From the NCBI GenBank assembly GCA_030592565.1, contig JAUVIX010000029.1, positions 1 to 16,905 on the forward strand: a DNA stretch of 16,905 nt. The letters are read 5' to 3'. This DNA comes from Chlorobiota bacterium (GTDB lineage: Bacteria > Bacteroidota > Bacteroidia > Bacteroidales > JAADJA01). The translations under genes and the position numbers were made by a program. This document shows positions 1 through 7,658 of this stretch, piece after piece; within the stretch, counting starts at the first letter, position 1, and each line of letters starts with the position of its first letter. The notes beneath the pieces are model-generated. The model saw only the letters and a program-made list of their open reading frames with translations. It ran no database searches and had not been told where the DNA came from.

Positions 1-878
1 AAAAGTACAATATTCAGTCTCTTTATTATACAGATAAAGAGTATCCATTGCGATTGAGACATTGCATTGACAGTCCCATTCTTCTTTATTATAAGGGGAA
101 TGCCGATTTAAATGCGGAAAAAGTTGTTGGGATAGTGGGGACAAGAAGAGCAACTGAGTATGGCAAAGAGAGTTGCAAAAAAATTGTCGAGGGTCTTGCA
201 GATATTGGTGTTCTTGTTGTAAGTGGACTGGCTTATGGAATAGATACATGCAGCCATAAAGCAGCACTAAAAAATAATCTCAGAACGGTCGGAGTTGTAG
301 CCCACGGTCTTGATCGTATTTATCCTTATGATAATAAATCTTTAGCAATAAAAATGCAAAACGATGGCGGAATATTAACTGAGTTCTTGTCTGAATCCAT
401 TCCCGACAGAGAAAATTTTCCCCAGAGAAACAGAATAATAGCCGGAATGGTTGATGCACTTGTAGTTGTTGAATCAGCCAAAAGAGGTGGTGCACTGATA
501 ACTGCTGATATTGCAAATTCATATAACAGGGATGTCTTTGCAGTGCCCGGTGATATTGACAAAAAATATTCAGAGGGGTGCAATCTGTTTATTAAAACAA
601 ATCGTGCTGCATTAATTCAATCTGCCGATGACATAAAATATGTGATGTGTTGGGAAACTGAATCAAAAAAACCGCCAAAACAGCGTAAACTGTTTATTGA
701 GCTTTCAGATGATGAGAAAATCCTGATAGATATTCTGAAAGATATGAATCAGGCTAATATTGACTATCTCGTAAAGAATTCAAAACTAACACCAAGTAAA
801 GTGGCATCTGCATTACTTAATCTTGAATTTGAAGGGGTTATTAAAAGCTTGCCCGGAAAGATTTATAAGATAATTTAG
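1..878 (+). CDS. dprA: DNA-processing protein DprA (Smf), 3' part
   Basis: DprA loads RecA onto incoming single-stranded DNA during natural transformation; it acts in the cytoplasm. The reading frame is open from base 3 to the left edge, so the gene starts outside the window and the first TTG at 48 is not its start. The Rossmann-like core is complete: GIVGTRRATEYG, SGLAYGIDTCSHKAA, HGLDRIYPYDN, FPQRNRIIAG, VVVESAKRGGALITA and AVPGDI follow one another as in the family. A C-terminal winged-helix-like segment (from about DDEKILIDIL to the end) matches the DprA C-terminal domain. About 290 residues are visible against a usual length near 370, so only the N-terminal SAM-like part is missing. It converges with the PrsW-like gene on the other strand. 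Family assignment is secure; whether this organism is naturally transformable cannot be judged here. Confidence 0.95.
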   Translation, partial: KYNIQSLYYTDKEYPLRLRHCIDSPILLYYKGNADLNAEKVVGIVGTRRATEYGKESCKKIVEGLADIGVLVVSGLAYGIDTCSHKAALKNNLRTVGVVAHGLDRIYPYDNKSLAIKMQNDGGILTEFLSESIPDRENFPQRNRIIAGMVDALVVVESAKRGGALITADIANSYNRDVFAVPGDIDKKYSEGCNLFIKTNRAALIQSADDIKYVMCWETESKKPPKQRKLFIELSDDEKILIDILKDMNQANIDYLVKNSKLTPSKVASALLNLEFEGVIKSLPGKIYKII

Positions 879-890
879 AAGGGCTAAAGG

Positions 891-944
891 CAGTCTTCAG
901 TCGCTAGTCAGCAATTTTCAGTCTTCAGTCAGCAGTCTTCAGTC
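891..944. repeat. Short direct repeats CAGTCTTCAGTC, three copies
   Basis: Three exact copies of the 12-mer CAGTCTTCAGTC lie at 891-902, 919-930 and 933-944, with partial copies (CAGTC, GTCAGCA) between them. Each 12-mer is itself built from the smaller unit CAGTCTT/CAGTC. The cluster fills the convergent gap between dprA and the PrsW-like gene. No gene or clear terminator is visible in the rest of the gap (945-1019). Spacing is irregular (28 and 14 bp), so it is neither a CRISPR array nor a clean tandem repeat. Confidence 0.8.
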
Positions 945-1019
945 GGCAGTTTCGATCTTTCGACCTTGTGTACTGTATTTAAAATGTGTTACTAACATTC
1001 AAGTACTAATCTACCCAAA

Positions 1020-1703
1020 CTACAACTTCTTTATCCTCTTGTATTCCACATTAATTTCAACTGCCTTATAGAAAAGAAGCAATACGACTATCAGTGCCCC
1101 GATACTGAAGAAAATCAACAGTTTAATATCATTGGTTCTAAAACAGAACTCATATAAAGCGTGGAAAAATACCGCTCCGAAAAGGCCTGTCATTGAATCA
1201 ATAAATTTATTTTCACGTGATTTGGCCATACCAACAAAAAACCCAAGGATTATGGCGAAAACCACATTTGCAAAAACCATCGTGATTGCATAGAAAAAAT
1301 CAACTTCCCCATAAAAAGGAAGCGTGAAGTACAACACATTCGACATAAAAGAGAAACCAAGAGCAATCATAATCGAATATGTGATTGAGTCAAGCGGGCC
1401 GTAAAAATTGTTTTTCGGAAAAGCAAAATATCTCAAAACAAGATATTTTCCATATTCAGAGCCAAAACCACTTATAACGAATGAGTAAAAGAAAATCCTT
1501 CTAAGGTTTGTAAGGTTAGAAAGGCCATACCAATATGCAATTGTCTGAAAGATAAAAACAATAACAATACTGGCCAGTCCCCAGAGGAAACTGTGAAACA
1601 GACCAATGAAAATTTCTTTTTCCTGGCGATATCTGACAAAATAGTAAAGCAATATTGCCAGAACAAGACTTAATGCGAGTGTTACAACGTAATTGAATGC
1701 CAT
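1020..1703 (-). CDS. PrsW-family membrane protein, probably catalytically degenerate
   Basis: PrsW-type proteins are multi-pass membrane metalloproteases of the CAAX-protease superfamily (PrsW of Bacillus cleaves anti-sigma factor RsiW). This 227-residue protein has about seven hydrophobic segments and the family's motif order, but key positions differ. The EExxK motif is SEYGK (82-86). The 'PLDG..Y..A..LGF...EN' motif is PLDSITY...LGFSFMSN (103-122), with Ser in place of the conserved Glu. The first His motif (H..F....G...G.A) reads ANVVFAIILGFFVGMA, with Asn146 in place of His. Only Glu83, Lys86 and His181 (HALYEF) remain. I infer a pseudoprotease or a much altered active site. It follows the DAHP synthase gene on the same strand after 106 bp with no terminator seen between, so co-transcription is possible. 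The superfamily assignment is from motif pattern only. Confidence 0.7.
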   Translation of the reverse strand: MAFNYVVTLALSLVLAILLYYFVRYRQEKEIFIGLFHSFLWGLASIVIVFIFQTIAYWYGLSNLTNLRRIFFYSFVISGFGSEYGKYLVLRYFAFPKNNFYGPLDSITYSIMIALGFSFMSNVLYFTLPFYGEVDFFYAITMVFANVVFAIILGFFVGMAKSRENKFIDSMTGLFGAVFFHALYEFCFRTNDIKLLIFFSIGALIVVLLLFYKAVEINVEYKRIKKL

Positions 1704-1809
1704 ATTTTTAAAATTTTAACTGCCAAATATACTACCTACATCTCAGACTTCATAAGTTTTATTAAAGAAATATTTTATTTCGTCTAAATAATAATATCTA
1801 ATTGATTGA

Positions 1810-2907
1810 TTATCTGTTATTTTTCCTATTAAAAATTTCTGTTTGCCTTCTTATCGACTCTTCGTGTACTACCTCAAGGAGTTGCTGTAAAAATTTCTTA
1901 TTCAACCCAGATTTGATTCCTGTCCTTAATCTGTTGATTACAACTTTATTCCATCGTTCCAGTTGAAGTATGGTAATGTTGTTATTGCTTTTATATTTGC
2001 CAATTTCGTCAATAACATACATTCTCCTGGCGATAATATTTAAAAGCTCGGCATCCAGCTTATCAATTTCTGTTCTCAGCTCTTCAAGTTTCGTTTCAAA
2101 CTCCACATTACCCTCTCGCTTTCTGATTACAAGCGATGAAAGAAGCTTTTTTAAATTTCCGGGTGTGACCTGCTGATTCCCGTCTGTCAAAGCAATATCT
2201 GGATTAATGTGCGATTCCAGCATCAAACCATTCATCTCAAGGTCAAGGGCTTTCTGAGCAACTTCCTTCAATGTGTCACGCCGGCCACAAATATGACTTG
2301 GGTCGCAAATAACCGGAAGCTCCGGAAAAATACGTTTTAACTCAATGGGTATTTCCCACATAGGTGCATTGCGATATGGGTTTTTTTCAAAAAAATAGAA
2401 ACCACGATGAATGGCTATAAGTTTTGAGATACCGGCCTTATTGAATCGTTCAAGAGCACCAATCCAAAGATCAATATCCGGATTTACAGGATTTTTAATC
2501 ATAACCGGAATATCCACACCTTTCAGAGCAGAGGCAAGTTCATGAATTGAAAATGGATTGACGACCGTTCTGGCTCCAATCCATAAAATATCAACTTTGT
2601 GTTTTAATGCCTGATCAATGTGTAAAGGGTTTGCAACCTCAACAGAAGTCAACAGTCCGGTCTCCTTCTTAACATTATTTAACCAAACCAAACCTTTTTC
2701 GCCCACACCTTCAAAGCCACCCGGTCTGGTTCTTGGTTTCCATATACCTGCCCTGAATATTTTCACCTGAGAAACTTCCGCAAGTTTTCGTGCCGTTGCT
2801 AAAACCTGTTCTTCCGTTTCAGCACTGCAAGGCCCGCTTATTACGAGAGGAAACCCTTGCGTATCAATCCAGCCGGAAAGAGGTAATATGTCGAGATAAT
2901 AACCCAT
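1810..2907 (-). CDS. Bifunctional DAHP synthase / chorismate mutase type II
   Basis: This cytoplasmic enzyme makes 3-deoxy-7-phosphoheptulonate from phosphoenolpyruvate and erythrose 4-phosphate, and converts chorismate to prephenate: the first step and the Phe/Tyr branch step of aromatic amino acid synthesis. The N-terminal domain (about 20-260) is the short type I-beta DAHP synthase fold, with GPCS (25-28), KPRTRPGGFEG (57-67), SVEVANP, IGART and DPSHICGRR (202-210). The C-terminal domain (about 273-360) is an AroQ-type chorismate mutase: LEELRTEIDKLDAELLNIIARR, then IGKYK and VHEESIRRQ. The fusion, with the mutase at the C terminus, is characteristic of Bacteroidota; in related fusions the mutase domain also serves in allosteric control. 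The 365-aa length is usual. The start MGYYLDI lies immediately downstream of a -7 element, which supports it and implies almost no leader. Confidence 0.95.
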   Translation of the reverse strand: MGYYLDILPLSGWIDTQGFPLVISGPCSAETEEQVLATARKLAEVSQVKIFRAGIWKPRTRPGGFEGVGEKGLVWLNNVKKETGLLTSVEVANPLHIDQALKHKVDILWIGARTVVNPFSIHELASALKGVDIPVMIKNPVNPDIDLWIGALERFNKAGISKLIAIHRGFYFFEKNPYRNAPMWEIPIELKRIFPELPVICDPSHICGRRDTLKEVAQKALDLEMNGLMLESHINPDIALTDGNQQVTPGNLKKLLSSLVIRKREGNVEFETKLEELRTEIDKLDAELLNIIARRMYVIDEIGKYKSNNNITILQLERWNKVVINRLRTGIKSGLNKKFLQQLLEVVHEESIRRQTEIFNRKNNR

Positions 2908-2915
2908 TGAACTTG

Positions 2916-2923
2916 CAAAATTA
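2916..2923 (-). promoter_or_regulatory. -7 element of the DAHP synthase promoter
   Basis: On the minus strand the bases read TAATTTTG, an exact match to the Bacteroidota -7 consensus TAnnTTTG. Only 8 bases separate it from the ATG, so the predicted transcript has a leader of only a few nucleotides. No convincing -33 TTG is seen at the usual distance. Confidence 0.5.
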
Positions 2924-2967
2924 GTAAAATAAACGAAAATAGGAGTTTAACCTTAATTAGGAAAAAT

Positions 2968-3011
2968 AAAAGGGTGCAAATTCAAAATTAATTTTGAATT
3001 TGCACCCTTTT
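2968..3011. repeat. Perfect 44-bp palindrome between divergent genes
   Basis: Each 22-base half begins AAAAGGGTGCAAATTC and the two halves meet at TTAA (2988-2991) with no mismatch and no loop. It lies between the -7 elements of the DAHP synthase gene (minus) and asnS (plus), so by those promoters it is outside both transcripts. The outer part (AAAAGGGTGC / GCACCCTTTT) resembles an intrinsic terminator with a T tract on either strand, but terminators are not expected upstream of two divergent genes. Confidence 0.9.
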
Positions 3012-3090
3012 GGTTGTTAATTTTTGATAGACTATAATCATTTTACTCCTTCTATTTTTTTTAATTTCAGGATAGAAACCAAAAAGTCAT

Positions 3091-3098
3091 TAATTTTG
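3091..3098 (+). promoter_or_regulatory. -7 element upstream of asnS
   Basis: TAATTTTG matches TAnnTTTG and lies 27 bases before the asnS ATG. No TTG is found at the expected -33 distance, so the assignment rests on one element only. Confidence 0.45.
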
Positions 3099-3125
3099 CA
3101 AAGCATTTAGATTTGAAAACAGATA

Positions 3126-4586
3126 ATGAATAAAATGGATAACTTGAAACGAACTAAGATTATTGATTTACTTGACTCTAATGAGTTTGGGGAAACCAAA
3201 AAGGTTATGGGCTGGGTACGTACACGCCGTAGTAGCAAGAATGTTGCTTTTATTGCTTTGAACGATGGCTCGACCATAAAGAATATTCAGATTGTGGTTG
3301 ATTTTGAAATTATTAATGAAGAACTTATTCAGCGTATTCATACCGGTGCCGCAATTGAGGTTACAGGAGAACTTATTGAGTCACCGGGGAGTGGGCAAAA
3401 GGTAGAGGTCAAGGCTAATATTCTGAATATTATTGGTGAAGCTGATCCCGATGAATATCCATTACAACCAAAAAAACATTCGCTGGAATTTTTGCGTGAG
3501 AAAGCACATCTGCGATTCAGAACAAATACCTTTAGTGCTATCTTTCGTATCAGGCATGCAATGATCTTTGCCGTTCATAAGTTTTTTAATGACAGGGGAT
3601 TTTTTAATATTCACACACCAATAATCACGGCATCGGATGCAGAAGGAGCCGGTGAGATGTTCCGTGTTACGACTCTTGATATGAAGAATCTGCCTTATAA
3701 TGAGGATGGTGATATTGATTACAAACAGGATTTCTTTGCAAAGGAGACTAATCTGACTGTGTCAGGACAGCTTGAGGCTGAGCTTGCAGCACTGGCATTA
3801 TCAGAGGTTTATACTTTCGGTCCTACTTTCAGGGCTGAAAATTCTAATACATCACGTCATCTTTCCGAATTCTGGATGATAGAGCCGGAGGCCGCATTTT
3901 ATGATATTAATGATGATATGGACCTTGCGGAGGATATGCTAAAATATCTAATAAGATATGCCCTGGACAATTGTGCTGATGACCTTGAATTTCTTAGTAA
4001 GCGTCTTGCTGATGAAGAAAAAAATAAGAAACAGGAGGACCGCTCGGGAATGGAGCTAATAGAAAAGCTGAATTTTGTTCTTGAAAATGATTTTGAAAGA
4101 ATTACATATACTGAGGCGTTTGATATCCTTAGAAATTCAAAACCAAACAAGAAAAAGCGATTTCAGTATCTGATTAAAGAATGGGGTGCAGATTTTCAAT
4201 CGGAGCACGAGCGTTATCTTGTTGAGAAACACTTTAAGAAGCCAGTTATTGTTACGGATTATCCGAAAGTAATCAAAGCTTTTTATATGAAACTGAATGA
4301 TGATGACAATACTGTGAGGGCAATGGATATACTGTTTCCGCAAATAGGTGAAATAGTTGGCGGATCACAAAGAGAGGAAAATTATGACAAACTAGTGAAA
4401 CGAATGAATGAAATGAACGTACCAGAAAAGGAGATGTGGTGGTATCTGGAAACCAGAAAATTTGGTTCTGTGCCACATAGCGGGTTTGGTCTTGGTTTTG
4501 AAAGGTTTATTCAATTTATTACGGGTATGGGAAACATCAGAGATGTAATACCTTTTCCGAGAACACCGCAGAATGCAGAATTTTAA
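3126..4586 (+). CDS. asnS: Asparaginyl-tRNA synthetase
   Basis: This class II synthetase charges tRNA-Asn with asparagine. Residues 25-105 form the OB-fold anticodon-binding domain (VMGWVRTRRSSKNVAFIALNDG). Class II motif 2 is FRAENSNTSRHLSEFWMIEPE (from 235), and motif 3 is GFGLGFERF (453-461) followed by GMGNIRDVIPFPR. TVSGQLEAEL (211-220) is the AsnRS/AspRS substrate loop. At 486 residues it is slightly longer than typical 430-467 aa bacterial forms; the extra length is a charged segment around 285-345 (KRLADEEKNKKQEDRSG). The region 195-210 (IDYKQDFFAKET) links the motifs as in Bacteroidota AsnRS. The ATG at 3126 is the first in frame; a second at 3135 is possible. Confidence 0.97.
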   Translation: MNKMDNLKRTKIIDLLDSNEFGETKKVMGWVRTRRSSKNVAFIALNDGSTIKNIQIVVDFEIINEELIQRIHTGAAIEVTGELIESPGSGQKVEVKANILNIIGEADPDEYPLQPKKHSLEFLREKAHLRFRTNTFSAIFRIRHAMIFAVHKFFNDRGFFNIHTPIITASDAEGAGEMFRVTTLDMKNLPYNEDGDIDYKQDFFAKETNLTVSGQLEAELAALALSEVYTFGPTFRAENSNTSRHLSEFWMIEPEAAFYDINDDMDLAEDMLKYLIRYALDNCADDLEFLSKRLADEEKNKKQEDRSGMELIEKLNFVLENDFERITYTEAFDILRNSKPNKKKRFQYLIKEWGADFQSEHERYLVEKHFKKPVIVTDYPKVIKAFYMKLNDDDNTVRAMDILFPQIGEIVGGSQREENYDKLVKRMNEMNVPEKEMWWYLETRKFGSVPHSGFGLGFERFIQFITGMGNIRDVIPFPRTPQNAEF

Positions 4587-4593
4587 TAAAAAG

Positions 4594-4626
4594 TTGGTCA
4601 ATAATGAATAAAAATTTGTATATTTG
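4594..4626 (+). promoter_or_regulatory. Predicted rpoN promoter (-33 TTG, -7 TATATTTG)
   Basis: TTG at 4594-4596 and TATATTTG at 4619-4626 are separated by 22 bases, close to the spacing of Bacteroidota housekeeping promoters. The predicted start of transcription is near 4630, giving a leader of about 30 bases before the rpoN ATG. This suggests rpoN is transcribed separately from asnS despite the 75-bp gap. Confidence 0.5.
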
Positions 4627-4661
4627 TTCGATTAAATTGGGGCTATGATTAAACAACTGAC

Positions 4662-6152
4662 ATGTTAAGCCAGAGATTACAACAGAAGCTACTACAAAAG
4701 CTTTCACCTCAGCAAATACTGTTGATGAAACTTCTTCAGGTACCCACTGTGGCGCTTGAGCAGAGGATAAAGCAAGAGATTGAGGAGAACCCGGCATTGG
4801 AAGAGACTAATGATGCTGATGACCTTGCTGAATTAACTCAGGATTTTGATGAATCAACACCTGGTGATACTGGCGAAACAGAAAATGCAGAGGAAGCTGA
4901 AGAGCTTAATAAGGACGATGAGTTTGACCTCGATGATTATCTCCTGGATGATGATGATGTTCCTACATATAAGGTTAGTGTAAATAATACAAGTCCAGAT
5001 GATGAGCGGAAGGAAGTTCCTTTTGTGTCAGGAACAACTTTCCACGATTTGCTTCATTCCCAGTTAGGACTTCGTGATTTTGATGAAGAGCAGATGATGA
5101 TTGCAAAGACAATCATTGGAAATCTTGATGACTCCGGCTATCTTCAAAGAGACCTTGATGCAATGGTTGATGATCTTGCCTTTTCGCAAAATATTCAAAC
5201 CACAAAGGAAAAAATACTTGAAGTACTTAAGGTTGTTCAGGAGCTTGACCCTCCAGGGGTGGGAGCGAGAAATCTGCAGGAGTGCCTTTTATTACAGCTC
5301 AGAAGAATAGAATCCCCGGATGATGCTGTTATGGTGGCAATTCAAATACTCGAAAGACATTTCAATGAATTTACAAAAAAGCATTACAGTAAAATAATTA
5401 AAAAAGCCAGAATATCAGAAGAGGTATTGAAAGAGGCAATAGAAGAGATATTGAAGCTTAATCCTAAACCCGGGAATTCACTTAATGAAACAACGAAAAC
5501 AAATCATTATATTATTCCTGACTTCATTATTTACAATAATAACGGTGGTCTTGAGCTTCAGCTTAACTCAAGAAATGCACCGGAATTAAGACTTAATAAA
5601 ACCTATGTTGAAATGCTTGAAGCTTATTCAAACAGTAAGGATAAGAAAAAGCATAGAGATACACTTACATTTGTAAAACAAAAAATTGATTCAGCAAAAT
5701 GGTTCATTGATGCTATAAAACAAAGACAAAACACCCTTTATACCACAATGGATGCAATTATGAATTACCAGAGGAGTTATTTTCTGACAGGAGATGAAAT
5801 AAAACTGCGGCCAATGATTCTAAAGGATATTGCCGAAATAGTTAATCTTGATATCTCAACAATTTCGCGGGTTGCAAACAGCAAATATGTGCAGACTCCT
5901 TTCGGAACATTTCTTTTAAAAAGCTTTTTCTCTGAGTCGATGCAGAAGGAAGACGGTGAAGAGGTCTCTACACGCGAAATTAAAAAAATACTTACTGATT
6001 GCATTGATAATGAAGTCAAGAGTAAGCCTTTGACCGATGAGCTGCTTACAAAAATTCTAAAAGAAAAAGGATATAGCATCGCCCGCCGTACTGTTGCAAA
6101 ATACAGAGAGCAGCTTAGTATTCCGGTTGCAAGACTTAGAAAAGAGATTTAA
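4662..6152 (+). CDS. rpoN: RNA polymerase sigma-54 factor
   Basis: Sigma-54 directs RNA polymerase to -24/-12 promoters and needs AAA+ activators. Region I is intact at the N terminus (QRLQQKLLQKLSPQQILLMKLLQVP... EIEENPALEE, 1-48). Residues 49-118 are the strongly acidic region II linker. Core-binding region III follows, with ELDPPGVGARNLQECLLLQL (194-213), LNPKPG and IPDF. The DNA-binding part has the helix-turn-helix DISTISRVANSKYVQTPFG (397-415) and the RpoN box ARRTVAKYR (474-482). The 496-aa length is normal for the phylum. No strong Shine-Dalgarno precedes the ATG. The PAP2-like gene starts one base after the stop codon, so the two are almost certainly co-transcribed. Confidence 0.98.
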   Translation: MLSQRLQQKLLQKLSPQQILLMKLLQVPTVALEQRIKQEIEENPALEETNDADDLAELTQDFDESTPGDTGETENAEEAEELNKDDEFDLDDYLLDDDDVPTYKVSVNNTSPDDERKEVPFVSGTTFHDLLHSQLGLRDFDEEQMMIAKTIIGNLDDSGYLQRDLDAMVDDLAFSQNIQTTKEKILEVLKVVQELDPPGVGARNLQECLLLQLRRIESPDDAVMVAIQILERHFNEFTKKHYSKIIKKARISEEVLKEAIEEILKLNPKPGNSLNETTKTNHYIIPDFIIYNNNGGLELQLNSRNAPELRLNKTYVEMLEAYSNSKDKKKHRDTLTFVKQKIDSAKWFIDAIKQRQNTLYTTMDAIMNYQRSYFLTGDEIKLRPMILKDIAEIVNLDISTISRVANSKYVQTPFGTFLLKSFFSESMQKEDGEEVSTREIKKILTDCIDNEVKSKPLTDELLTKILKEKGYSIARRTVAKYREQLSIPVARLRKEI

Positions 6153-6153
6153 T

Positions 6154-6765
6154 ATGGAACAAAAAATTGCAAAAGTAATTTCGGTGGCTTTGCATCCTCT
6201 GCTAATACCGACTTACACTTTTGTTATACTCTTCAACCTGAATTATTATTTCTCAATTATTATTCCTTACCAGGTTAAATACCTGATAGTTGGAATAATA
6301 TTTATCACAACATTTTTGATCCCTGCGTCATTTGTATTGATTATGCTGCGCAGGAAAATGATTGGGTCATTAAAAATGGAAAGCCGTGATGAGAGACTTT
6401 CGCCCCTGGTAGTTTCTGCTATCTTTATTTTCCTTTCCTGGTACATGGTTAGTCAATTGAATATCTCACGGATGTATCCTCTTTTTTTACTTGGATCGGG
6501 AATTACGATAATCGCAACTATACTAATTAATTTTAAAGAAAAAATAAGCCTACATATGGTTGGAATAGGGGGGATGCTTGGCGTATTTATCGGAATTTCG
6601 CTCCGGTTCAACGTTGATATGATTTATATTATCATTATGATAGTGCTGCTTTCCGGATTAGTTGGTTATGCACGGCTTACCCTTAATGCACATACTCAAT
6701 CAGAAGTTTATAAGGGGTTTTTTACCGGACTTTTGATAATGATTAGTGTGTTTTTGATATTTTGA
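6154..6765 (+). CDS. PAP2-like integral membrane protein behind rpoN
   Basis: This is a 203-residue protein with about six transmembrane segments. Three spaced motifs match the PAP2 (type 2 phosphatidic acid phosphatase) active site. Motif C1, KxxxxxxRP, appears as K74-x6-R81-LSP. Motif C2, PSGH, appears as ISLH (131-134). Motif C3, SRxxxxxHxxxD, appears as AR-x5-H180-x3-E184. Both catalytic histidines and the Lys/Arg residues are kept, but the Pro-Ser-Gly of C2 and the Asp of C3 are changed. A lipid-linked phosphate substrate is the family expectation; the actual substrate is unknown. I chose ATG 6154 over an upstream in-frame ATG at 6094 because the latter lies inside rpoN, and 6154 is one base after the rpoN stop. 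Confidence 0.65.
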   Translation: MEQKIAKVISVALHPLLIPTYTFVILFNLNYYFSIIIPYQVKYLIVGIIFITTFLIPASFVLIMLRRKMIGSLKMESRDERLSPLVVSAIFIFLSWYMVSQLNISRMYPLFLLGSGITIIATILINFKEKISLHMVGIGGMLGVFIGISLRFNVDMIYIIIMIVLLSGLVGYARLTLNAHTQSEVYKGFFTGLLIMISVFLIF

Positions 6766-6847
6766 AAAATTACTTTAGATTTTAAGCCGAATTGCAAATC
6801 CGGGTAATATTCAGTTCCAGATTAGTCTTACACACTGGCTACTGCTA

Positions 6848-6904
6848 AAATCCGGAACAGCCCTCAAATTGGCACTGTCTCGTATTTTGGGCTCTTTCGG
6901 ATTT
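6848..6904. repeat. Two outward-facing IS-end-like sequences / long inverted repeat
   Basis: The arms AAATCCG (6848-6854) plus AGCCC (6859-6863) pair with GGGCT (6889-6893) plus CGGATTT (6898-6904), with a symmetric 4x4 internal loop and a 25-base spacer. Read outward from the spacer, each side is GGGCT[G/C]TT[C/T]CGGATTT, which resembles the GGCTCTT-type tips I associate with ISL3-family elements. It sits in the convergent gap between the PAP2-like gene and the outer-membrane protein gene and could also act as a two-way terminator. The repeat is seen directly; the IS origin is inference. Confidence 0.5.
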
Positions 6905-6926
6905 GTGGGGCGACATAAAGCGACGG

Positions 6927-7595
6927 CTAATACGGCATCAAAGAAATACCAATCGAAATGGGATACATTTCAGGCCCTCTGCCTTTATCAAATACTGAAG
7001 AAAGTTGATAATATCCCCAAAAATTCAGCCATTTATATCCAAGCCTCATAGAGACTCCGTATCTGAATTTGGAAACATTAGGGATTCTTGCCTTTTTATA
7101 AATAACCAGCTTGTTATTGTCATTCGGAAGGTAGTCATCCCCTTTATATTTTGTGAAAGCTGTCATCAGAAATCCAAATTTAATTCCAATGGCAAATCTT
7201 ACATCGTTTTTCGATTTATAACGTAGTTCAATAGGAATATCAAAATATCCAAGGGTGAATTTTGTCCTTCTGAAATTAATTGAATCGGGAACAGGATAAA
7301 AGATGGTTGAATCGTCAACAGTCATAGTCAGCGATTTATTGTTCAGATTATGATATGATAAGCCAATTCCGGGAGACAGGCTGAAATTACCATCATTAAT
7401 AATGTAATTGTATGAGCCAAAAATATCAATACCCTGGTTTATTGTTGCCGGTTCAATTGTTTTTGGTAAATCCTGCCAGATGTCTGTGAATACGTCAATG
7501 CCAAAACTAAACTTACGCTTTGTCTCTTCACTCAGCTCTTGTGAGAATGAAGTAAAGGCAATCAGGCCTAAGACTATAACTAATATTTTTTTCAT
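6927..7595 (-). CDS. Secreted outer-membrane beta-barrel protein (PorT/OMP_b-brl type)
   Basis: The 222-residue product has a signal peptide (MKKILVIVLGLIAFTSFS, cleavage probably before QELSEE) followed by alternating hydrophobic/polar stretches with aromatic residues at the ends: FSFGIDVFTDI, FGSYNYII, LSPGIGLSYH, TLGYFDIPIELRYK, RFAIGIKFGFLM, FRYGVSMRLGYKW, FWGYYQLSSVF and ISIGISLMPY. This pattern, with 'ldIPlelryk' in the middle, is typical of Bacteroidota porin-family small barrels of about eight strands. Its function is unknown; members are usually annotated only as porin-family or PorT. An upstream TTG at 7598 is in frame, but the ATG at 7595 with the signal peptide is preferred. It lies 63 bp after corA on the same strand and has its own -7 element. 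Confidence 0.75.
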   Translation of the reverse strand: MKKILVIVLGLIAFTSFSQELSEETKRKFSFGIDVFTDIWQDLPKTIEPATINQGIDIFGSYNYIINDGNFSLSPGIGLSYHNLNNKSLTMTVDDSTIFYPVPDSINFRRTKFTLGYFDIPIELRYKSKNDVRFAIGIKFGFLMTAFTKYKGDDYLPNDNNKLVIYKKARIPNVSKFRYGVSMRLGYKWLNFWGYYQLSSVFDKGRGPEMYPISIGISLMPY

Positions 7596-7619
7596 CAAAT
7601 GATTTTTTCAACTTTTGTG

Positions 7620-7627
7620 CAAAGATA
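7620..7627 (-). promoter_or_regulatory. -7 element upstream of the outer-membrane protein gene
   Basis: On the minus strand TATCTTTG matches TAnnTTTG and lies 24 bases before the ATG, within the short corA gap. It suggests independent transcription from corA. Confidence 0.5.
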
Positions 7628-7658
7628 TAATAATCTGATAAGATACAGGACAAAACAA

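Noticed and set aside
48..50. TTG 48 as the dprA start
   Set aside because: The frame is open to the window edge and upstream codons read as normal DprA sequence (SLYYTDKEYP), so the gene is cut by the window border.
891..944. CRISPR array
   Set aside because: Repeats are 12 bp with spacers of 16 and 2 bases, far from CRISPR dimensions, and there are no cas genes.
3020..3045. TTGATA / TATAAT as an E. coli-type promoter upstream of asnS
   Set aside because: The two boxes are only three bases apart, which cannot work, and the host type uses TAnnTTTG elements.
6094..6153. Upstream start for the PAP2-like gene inside rpoN
   Set aside because: The extra 20 residues would overlap the sigma-54 RpoN box region in another frame; ATG 6154 directly after the rpoN stop is the natural start.
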